DNA of 10,721 bases from CAZHGD01 sp964531735 (lineage in GTDB: Bacteria > Armatimonadota > UBA10988): assembly GCA_964531735.1 (NCBI GenBank), contig CAZHGD010000220.1, forward strand, positions 1 through 10,721, written 5' to 3'. Below the pieces are notes generated by a model, which ran no database searches, was not told where the DNA came from, and worked only from the letters and a program-made list of their open reading frames with translations. Both the position numbers and the translations under genes were made by a program. Below are positions 7,901 to 10,721 of this stretch, one piece after another (the stretch's first letter is position 1; every line of letters starts with the position of its first letter).

Positions 7901-8675
7901 CCGGGCGCAGCGGGTCGGGCAGGCGCGGCGGCTGGTAGCCCGTCGGCTTCTCAGCCGGTGGCGTGGCCACGGGCTCGAACTCGCTGGGCCAGCTCAGCAC
8001 GGCGCGTTCGCTGCGGTTGTCGTCCCAGTCCACCACCTGCACGGCCAGACCGCGCACGGCATCGGGCGCGCCGGCGGGCAGGACCGTCCACGGCAGGCGG
8101 ACCTCGCAGCGGTAGGCGCGCTCCAGCGTCACCCAGTCGACCTGCGTCCCGGGCACCAGTTCGCGGCGGTCGGCGTCGGCCACCCGGGCGGTCTCGGTCA
8201 CGCCGTCGCGCGTGGCCGGCGGCAGCACCAGCAGGGCCAGGCAGTCACCGGGCGCGGCCGTGGGCGTCGCGCCCAGAAACAAGCGCAGGTGGTCGCCCGC
8301 GGGACCGTTGCCGGTCAGGAAGACCAGCCGGTCGTCGGCCACCTCGGCCTGGACCAACAGGCCGCCCGGCGTGGCCGCGAACCGGACGATGGCGCTGAGG
8401 TCGGCCCGGCCGCGCCAGTTGCGGTTGTAGCCGGCTTGGTGGACCAGACCCAACGGCACGCCTGGCAGCAGTGGCCAGGCGGTGGCGTCGTTGGGCTTGG
8501 CCGGCCAGCCGTCCGGCTGGCGGAGTGCCGGCGCCACGGCGGCCTGGCGGCGCGCGGCGTCCCACGGCACGCTGCCGGGCTCGCCGACGGCGACGCCCGC
8601 CACCGCCAACACGGCGGCCACGAGCAGACGGCTGTGGCGCCTGTGGTGGTCCAACGATGCGGGTCGCTCGCTCAG
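1980..8675 (-). CDS. Giant secreted multidomain protein: CBM9-like / esterase / NPCBM / GH2-like / GATase-like
   Basis: Predicted exported protein of 2,231 aa from a CTG start. Domains: signal peptide ~1-31 (RRHSR then a hydrophobic core); CBM9-like fold ~60-228; Ig-like sandwich ~255-375; charged helical linker ~380-460; alpha/beta-hydrolase ~485-700 resembling PHB-depolymerase/feruloyl-esterase/prolyl-oligopeptidase relatives, with SLHGYG, nucleophile elbow GGSMGG (S570), D649 in HGAVDD and H681 in DVGHGG; accessory beta region ~820-1000; NPCBM domain ~1028-1175 (GLGVHPQAEVVYDI); GH2 beta-mannosidase-like region ~1190-1810 (jelly roll with EVWVNGVYCG, Ig-like, barrel with NALRVWAGG and FYETCDRLGLLVIQD); GATase-like domain ~1900-2105; C-terminal Ig-like domain to the end. 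The esterase triad looks intact. The two GH2 catalytic Glu positions align with Asp (D1624, D1695), so glycosidase activity is doubtful. The true substrate cannot be read; an acylated plant or algal polysaccharide is a guess. It is divergent from the transporter gene at 8793. An alternative start is TTG at 8654 (2,224 aa). The reading frame is uninterrupted, so a fusion rather than several genes is clear. Confidence 0.87.
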   Translation of the reverse strand: MSERPASLDHHRRHSRLLVAAVLAVAGVAVGEPGSVPWDAARRQAAVAPALRQPDGWPAKPNDATAWPLLPGVPLGLVHQAGYNRNWRGRADLSAIVRFAATPGGLLVQAEVADDRLVFLTGNGPAGDHLRLFLGATPTAAPGDCLALLVLPPATRDGVTETARVADADRRELVPGTQVDWVTLERAYRCEVRLPWTVLPAGAPDAVRGLAVQVVDWDDNRSERAVLSWPSEFEPVATPPAEKPTGYQPPRLPDPLRPARLGELRPVDRFDAAAAVPFLPAVLPLGTERGHYESDEDVRVLALTGCPAELAAQMDVHLFDSRGEPVLLTRGDFWREGAVSGWSWSWHTPPDFAGQCLLAGSFGGPGLAEAAVYGRVQSVGAAYRDHLGRLGGLRAKLLAAATDPGSNTRRRRHLGTLLANLEDREQDQNDWRGGLARADLDRLAAEQADLEQQAQTALAGKDPLAGKTGPLLRGYVSDIDDTVQSYGVTVPETWKPGAKLPLVVSLHGYGFGRFHGYPAPSYPDAIAVAPYGRGNGDYKLWCERDILTVIDAVLEDYRCDPDRVYCTGGSMGGTGSWHMATLYPDRFAAIGPTASNANHKVWEEVWGWGQRGTSFLTPFREWIQATTSAFTYAENLRNVGAYALHGAVDDICPVGHERTITERLRQLGYDCVYEEFPDVGHGGFPFGSGERQRNFMFSRVRDPFPRHVTYRTSWHRYPGAYWVAIERFGRVAQDAVIDARVDGQVITVRTDNVQRLSLKLSDKLLDTKQPVRVVVDGTPAWQGPVPETRVVRLGQTAQGWQPAERPRTVEKNVAVGGAVEHAFMSRFLLVCGTKGDRRTNEVNRRMTEQMAEKWRRWGRDQRARVKMDWEVTDQDIAESNLICYGGPDSNRIVARVNDRLPIRFVDGGVQFGTEVFAGEDVGVKLCYPNPLQPTRYLCVFAGVTWQGTYDINGRFGNFFDWGVFDDRNFFDFAVFDAHTQDPETFLAMGYFDQDWKLDDAVIHRGDPALRQATQPRCPPDPLGALPSGEVVYLGEVTPLRINQEKGVLGYDQSFEGRAITLGQMRFERGLGVHPQAEVVYDIGGEFESFEAWVGIDLEGATSVSQAREQAERVAFQVYGDGKLLADTGEMRWNTAPRHIVAKVTGVKELSLLARALDGRKWLFGDAGWGLARLTRRTEPRETSTPRPRLADRLALDGAWVLDDTAVGDGLARGFEKRWPADQDRTIHLPGGVTHALVATGEIPDPYLNDNLRAAAELSRREWWLHRQVDLPSAWHGRRLWLELSGVTQVGEVWVNGVYCGRVSGPFAHASLELSAAARAGEPNHVAVRLLAGAAPWTNVPRFDPAPREAVVGCGAGYGLDGGGPAVPLGIHGTVAIRAGGPVRFAAPLVRAEVNGAAPAGDAARVPVRLVVAGELQNLTAEPVETTVMGVVRAVDGEDGAVPFSTRVTVPPSRRCPYETAVDLPEMRLWWPAGTGGRPRYRVELSALSPAGRADTADVVCGVRQVSVRGTDGSIDVNTVPVALRIAEWRPPDRFLRASAERCETLLRTAAEAGFNALRVWAGGGLAEPAFYETCDRLGLLVIQDLPLIGGLGRLDSEELTAAVTGIITATRSHPCVIAYALGTDLAADEATDARRRVAEDLLGKLAPDTLVVRPTASRPGATAWTFVGRVDATGQRPAWVVPVQQVTPPGAPPADLGFLQRDAQAAEQQTTPWPLTDWWRLHGGSETDLDEARAWLGPPRGEADLADLLTAWQTEVTSRQMAAANAAGGAIYVAPLTESWPRIGGALLDHGGRPRPGLDVVRRHLASVGVHARLSRHLAQRGDLVTIEAYGRTGRTWLERVPAPWRSIRTRILSLDGRLQKSAEWPAGDQPPGVDPVGRLVWEIDESIAPGAYLVITDAPGSRVEPDVAVLGLYGAPVAAEAKVAALGGDARPRGFAWLEPAEAANAEAWYLAPGAAQAPTSEQTAAMLARVRAGAGLLVEGPPEWLADSPLAEALPAAPAIGRPEPVRTPAQPEAVLPDHPALAGLVGALPQTAGGEYQELAPGAETILAYGPQRPLLVEGRYGQGRVLLLVTSPEMRRRLAFWEPRERFVTGLLAYVARLPHGAVKRLLSLRQEQPLAALRDLPPAPLKLTWTNAPLRLAGGRGEAREIRLRNDGATPMMRLMLRVSDAPGGVATSLSRTALTLLPGEERTVVLTARPRRRAASGNLRLTADGWGVRPASVDLPVEAVP

Positions 8676-8682
8676 GGCGTTG

Positions 8683-8687
8683 CCTCC
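8683..8687 (-). promoter_or_regulatory. Ribosome binding site supporting a CTG start of the giant gene
   Basis: GGAGG on the minus strand, seven bases before CTG at 8675, the nearest in-frame candidate that leaves a normal signal peptide. The ATG at 8689 overlaps this site but is out of frame and ends after five codons. TTG at 8654 is an alternative start but would sit 28 bases from the site. Confidence 0.5.
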
Positions 8688-8699
8688 ATCCGAAGGAGG
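8683..8699 (-). promoter_or_regulatory. Hairpin that pairs with the ribosome binding site of the giant gene
   Basis: On the minus strand CCTCC (8699-8695) is followed by seven bases (TTCGGAT) and then GGAGG (8687-8683), the ribosome binding site itself. Five G/C-rich base pairs would hide the site in the mRNA, which could lower or condition translation. It is short enough to arise by chance, and no known riboswitch is recognisable. Confidence 0.35.
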
Positions 8700-8782
8700 G
8701 TTCGCGACGGCGCCGGAGGGTCCTTCCGCCCGCGCCGGCGGCCGAAGCAGGGATGCGCCCGGCCGCCGGGAAAGGCACCGCC

Positions 8783-8786
8783 GGAG
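8783..8786 (+). promoter_or_regulatory. Ribosome binding site supporting a TTG start of the EamA transporter
   Basis: GGAG six bases before TTG at 8793. A second TTG follows directly at 8796, nine bases from the site. No in-frame ATG or GTG exists nearby upstream of the first membrane helix. Confidence 0.5.
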
Positions 8787-8792
8787 CAGTCG

Positions 8793-9722
8793 TTGTTGCA
8801 CCGTCACCAGACCACCGGCCGTTGGCAGCTCGGCTTCGCGTTGGCCTTGGTGCCCGCCGTGCTGTGGGGCACCTTGCCCATTGCGCTCAAGCTGCTGCTG
8901 ACCGACCTGTCTGCCTGCACCGTGGCCTGGTGCCGGTTCGTCGGCGCCGCCACCGTGCTGGCCCTGGCCCTGGGCCTGCACGGCTCGTTGCCGCGACCGT
9001 GGACGATGGGCCGGAGCGCGCTAGGTCTGCTGGCCCTGGCCTGCCTGGGCCTCGCCGGCAACTACTACTTCTGGACCCTCAGTGTGCAGCATGTGTCGCC
9101 GGCCACCTCGGCCGTGGTGGTGCAGTGCTCGGCGCCGTTCTTGGCCGCCGGCGCCATGCTGATCTACCGCGAGCGGTTCAGCCGGCTGCAGTGGTTCGGC
9201 TTCGCCATCCTGCTGTCGGGCCTGGCCCTGTTCTTCCGCGATGGCCTGGCGACGCTGCTCTCCGATCCGGGCCGCTACTGGCTCGGCGCCTCGCTGGCGA
9301 TGCTGTCGTCCTTCGTCTGGGTCTTCTACGCCCTGTCCCAGAAGCAACTGCTCGTGTCGCTGCCGTCGCAGGGCATCATGGTCATGGTCTACGCCGGCTC
9401 ATCGCTCGTGCTGCTGCCCGGCGTCCATGTCTCACAACTGGCCGCCCTGAGCGCCGTGCAGGTGGCCTTGCTGGCCTATTGCGTGCTCAACACGCTGGTC
9501 GCCTACGGGGCCTTGGCCGAGGCCCTGGACCACTGGGAGGCGTCGAGCGTCAGCGCCGTGCTGCCCCTGTCGCCGCTGTTCACGCTGTTGTTCATGAGCG
9601 CGCTGAGCCGGTGGCTGCCTGGCGTCGTGGCGCCGGAGCGGCTGTCGGTGGTAGGCGTGGTGGGTGCGCTGGGTGTGGTCAGCGGCGCCATGCTCACCGC
9701 GTTGGGCGGCCAGCGCGGCTGA
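8793..9722 (+). CDS. EamA/DMT-superfamily transporter
   Basis: Integral membrane protein of 309 aa with about ten hydrophobic helices, arranged as the two tandem EamA repeats of the drug/metabolite transporter family (~14-148 and ~163-305). Family features: the first helix ALVPAVLWGTLPIALK at 17-33, the W-C-R-F segment at 46-49 in helix two, SPATSAVVVQCSAPFLAA at 102-119 and YRERFSRLQWFGFAILLSG at 125-143. In the second repeat, EASSVSAVLPLSPLFTLL (249-266) mirrors the 102-119 segment. Members move small metabolites, amino acids, sugar phosphates or drugs across the inner membrane, in either direction; the substrate here cannot be told. The TTG start at 8793 gives the usual family length and has GGAG six bases upstream. 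It is divergent from the giant hydrolase gene and 48 bases upstream of the isomerase-like gene on the same strand, so the two are probably one transcript. A link to sugar or sugar-acid traffic is inferred from that neighbour only. Confidence 0.9.
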   Translation: MLHRHQTTGRWQLGFALALVPAVLWGTLPIALKLLLTDLSACTVAWCRFVGAATVLALALGLHGSLPRPWTMGRSALGLLALACLGLAGNYYFWTLSVQHVSPATSAVVVQCSAPFLAAGAMLIYRERFSRLQWFGFAILLSGLALFFRDGLATLLSDPGRYWLGASLAMLSSFVWVFYALSQKQLLVSLPSQGIMVMVYAGSSLVLLPGVHVSQLAALSAVQVALLAYCVLNTLVAYGALAEALDHWEASSVSAVLPLSPLFTLLFMSALSRWLPGVVAPERLSVVGVVGALGVVSGAMLTALGGQRG

Positions 9723-9760
9723 GGGGAGGTCGCTCCGCCAATCGGGTGAACCACCCACCG

Positions 9761-9764
9761 GGAG
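9761..9764 (+). promoter_or_regulatory. Ribosome binding site of the isomerase-like gene
   Basis: GGAG (GGGAG with the preceding base) six bases before ATG at 9771. It confirms this start, which also begins right at the first beta-strand of the barrel. Confidence 0.65.
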
Positions 9765-9770
9765 TTCGGT

Positions 9771-10574
9771 ATGGAGTTGTCGATCACCACCGACTACGAG
9801 GTGAGTGCGGATGTGCCGCGCGAGGGTCAGTGCCAGCGAATGCGGGGCGCCGGCTTCGAATGGGTTCATTGGTGCTACGACTGGGCCGACGACGTCATCT
9901 ACGGTGACGAGGGCATCGCCCAGATCAAGGCGATGCTCGACCGCGCGGGGCTGAAGCTGCTGGACACGCACGGCGTGTGCTGGGGTGGGGCACGCGAGTT
10001 CGATCTTGACCCAGCGAAGCGCGAACACGCGCTGGAACTGCACCGCGACCGGCTGCGCATGACCGCCGCGCTGGGCGGTGACACGGTGGTGATCCATCCG
10101 GCCGTTGGCGAGGACATGGCTGCCGCCATCGACCGCCAGCTCGCGTCCATCGAGCAACTGGCGCCACTGTGCCGCGAACTGGGTGTCAGCTTGTCCATCG
10201 AGAACACCTGGCCGGCGACGGTCGACCACGCGGTCATTCCCGCGCTGCTCGACGCCTTCGGGCCCGAGGTGATGGGCTTCTGTCTGGATTCGGGCCATGC
10301 CAACCTGTCGGGCAACACCGACTGGCTGATCGAGCATGCGTTCGGCCGCCTCAACTGCCTGCACCTGCACGACAACGACGGCCAAAGCGACCAGCACCAG
10401 ATCCCCGGCATGGGCACGGTGGCGTGGGAGAAGGTGGCCCCGGCCATCCTGGCCAGCGGCTATCGCAAGCCGATCAACTTCGAGTTGAGCCTGGGCCGCT
10501 CGCATTTCCGTCGGGAGGAACCGTTCCTGGCCGCCGGCTACGCCGCGGGCCGGTGGCTGTTCCCGGCCGAGTGA
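9771..10574 (+). CDS. Sugar phosphate isomerase/epimerase-like TIM-barrel protein (xylose isomerase-like, AP_endonuc_2 family)
   Basis: A 267-aa cytoplasmic TIM barrel of the xylose isomerase-like family, whose members interconvert or dehydrate sugars, sugar phosphates, keto-sugars or inositols, usually with a divalent metal. Candidate metal ligands sit at the expected strand ends: E144 in SIENTW, D173 and H176 in CLDSGHAN, H198/H200 and D201 in LHLHDNDG, H209 before IPGMGTVAW, and E238 in INFELS. The HPAVGE stretch (109-114) and DTHGVCWGG (65-73) are also typical of the fold. Length matches the family and no catalytic position appears lost. There is no signal peptide. It follows the EamA gene by 48 bases with its own GGAG site, suggesting an operon, and two long hairpins follow its stop. 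The exact reaction cannot be assigned: close paralogues include tagatose/psicose 3-epimerases, hydroxypyruvate isomerases and inosose dehydratases. Confidence 0.9.
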   Translation: MELSITTDYEVSADVPREGQCQRMRGAGFEWVHWCYDWADDVIYGDEGIAQIKAMLDRAGLKLLDTHGVCWGGAREFDLDPAKREHALELHRDRLRMTAALGGDTVVIHPAVGEDMAAAIDRQLASIEQLAPLCRELGVSLSIENTWPATVDHAVIPALLDAFGPEVMGFCLDSGHANLSGNTDWLIEHAFGRLNCLHLHDNDGQSDQHQIPGMGTVAWEKVAPAILASGYRKPINFELSLGRSHFRREEPFLAAGYAAGRWLFPAE

Positions 10575-10594
10575 GGCCCGCGGCCTGAGCACCA

Positions 10595-10629
10595 CGCGGC
10601 GCGACCGGCCGCCCGCTGGTCGCGCCGCG
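10595..10629. terminator. Strong hairpin downstream of the isomerase-like gene (possible terminator, no T-run)
   Basis: Perfect 12-bp arms CGCGGCGCGACC (10595-10606) and GGTCGCGCCGCG (10618-10629) around an 11-base loop, starting 21 bases after the stop codon. The position suits an operon end, but there is no following T-run, so intrinsic termination is uncertain. It may be a transcript-stabilising stem. Confidence 0.45.
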
Positions 10630-10630
10630 G

Positions 10631-10658
10631 TCGCCGGTGCTGGCCGGCGCACCGGCGA
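10631..10658. repeat. Second perfect inverted repeat directly after the first
   Basis: Ten-base arms TCGCCGGTGC (10631-10640) and GCACCGGCGA (10649-10658) around an eight-base loop, beginning one base after the preceding hairpin. It also lacks a T-run. The pair together looks like a tandem hairpin block in the space after the operon. No gene is recognisable from 10575 to the right edge. Confidence 0.45.
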
Positions 10659-10721
10659 ACCACGGTCGCCGACGAGCGGGAGGGCGAAGCTCTTGCTGAG
10701 CCGGCCGTTCGCGCGGTCGTG

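Larger units (their letters stand above)
8676..8792. promoter_or_regulatory. Divergent intergenic region between the giant hydrolase and the EamA transporter
   Basis: These 117 bases separate two genes transcribed away from each other, so they should hold the promoters of both and may hold a shared operator. I see no clear -35/-10 elements, which are hard to judge at this GC content. Both ribosome binding sites and the hairpin at 8683-8699 lie inside it. Confidence 0.45.

Noticed and set aside
6879..8792. Long upstream extension of the EamA frame, making a 947-codon plus-strand ORF
   Set aside because: The extension is antisense to the CBM9-like and esterase parts of the giant gene and has no recognisable domain. 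The TTG at 8793 with GGAG gives a normal family length.
8676..8981. N-terminal extension of the giant protein to 2,333 aa
   Set aside because: It would bury the signal peptide over 100 residues in, runs through the transporter gene on the other strand, and is Gln/Gly-rich shadow sequence.
9744..9756. GGGTG-AAC-CACCC mini-hairpin between the transporter and isomerase genes
   Set aside because: A five-base stem with a three-base loop is expected by chance in this composition and does not cover the ribosome binding site.
9432..10652. Minus-strand 406-codon frame opposite the isomerase gene
   Set aside because: Antisense shadow: rich in Gln/His/Arg/Val without a domain, while the plus strand has a complete TIM-barrel family match.

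Overview
The window is very GC-rich throughout (roughly 70% by eye), with strong G/C bias at third codon positions and several likely non-ATG starts. Nothing in it identifies the host by itself. The enormous secreted multidomain hydrolase with an NPCBM module, next to a xylose-isomerase-like TIM-barrel protein, is the kind of gene content typical of uncultivated carbohydrate-degrading bacteria such as Planctomycetota, Verrucomicrobiota or Armatimonadota. That placement is an inference with low confidence.

Layout. (1) Positions 1-1296, minus strand: the end of a branched-chain amino-acid-type (Liv/HAAT) ABC importer operon, with permease livM followed by an overlapping livG that runs off the left edge. 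No livH lies directly upstream. (2) Positions 1297-1979: a gene-poor stretch holding one small plausible plus-strand ORF (97 aa, Cys-cluster, Arg-rich) and a perfect 9-bp hairpin. (3) Positions 1980-8675, minus strand: one gene of about 2,231 codons. It encodes an exported protein with, in order, a signal peptide, a CBM9-like domain, a beta-sandwich, a helical linker, a Ser/Asp/His esterase or peptidase, an NPCBM domain, a complete GH2 beta-mannosidase-like region whose two catalytic Glu positions align with Asp, a GATase-like domain and a C-terminal Ig-like domain. (4) Positions 8676-8792: a compact divergent intergenic region. (5) Positions 8793-10574, plus strand: an EamA/DMT-family transporter and a sugar-phosphate isomerase/epimerase-like protein, 48 bp apart and probably co-transcribed. 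(6) Positions 10575-10721: two consecutive long perfect hairpins and no recognisable gene.

A reasonable but unproven reading is a glycan-use locus. The giant surface or periplasmic protein would bind and deacylate (and perhaps trim) a polysaccharide. The divergently transcribed transporter and sugar isomerase would handle a small product inside the cell. The Liv genes look like a separate neighbouring unit. I did not find a mobile element, CRISPR array, tRNA or rRNA.
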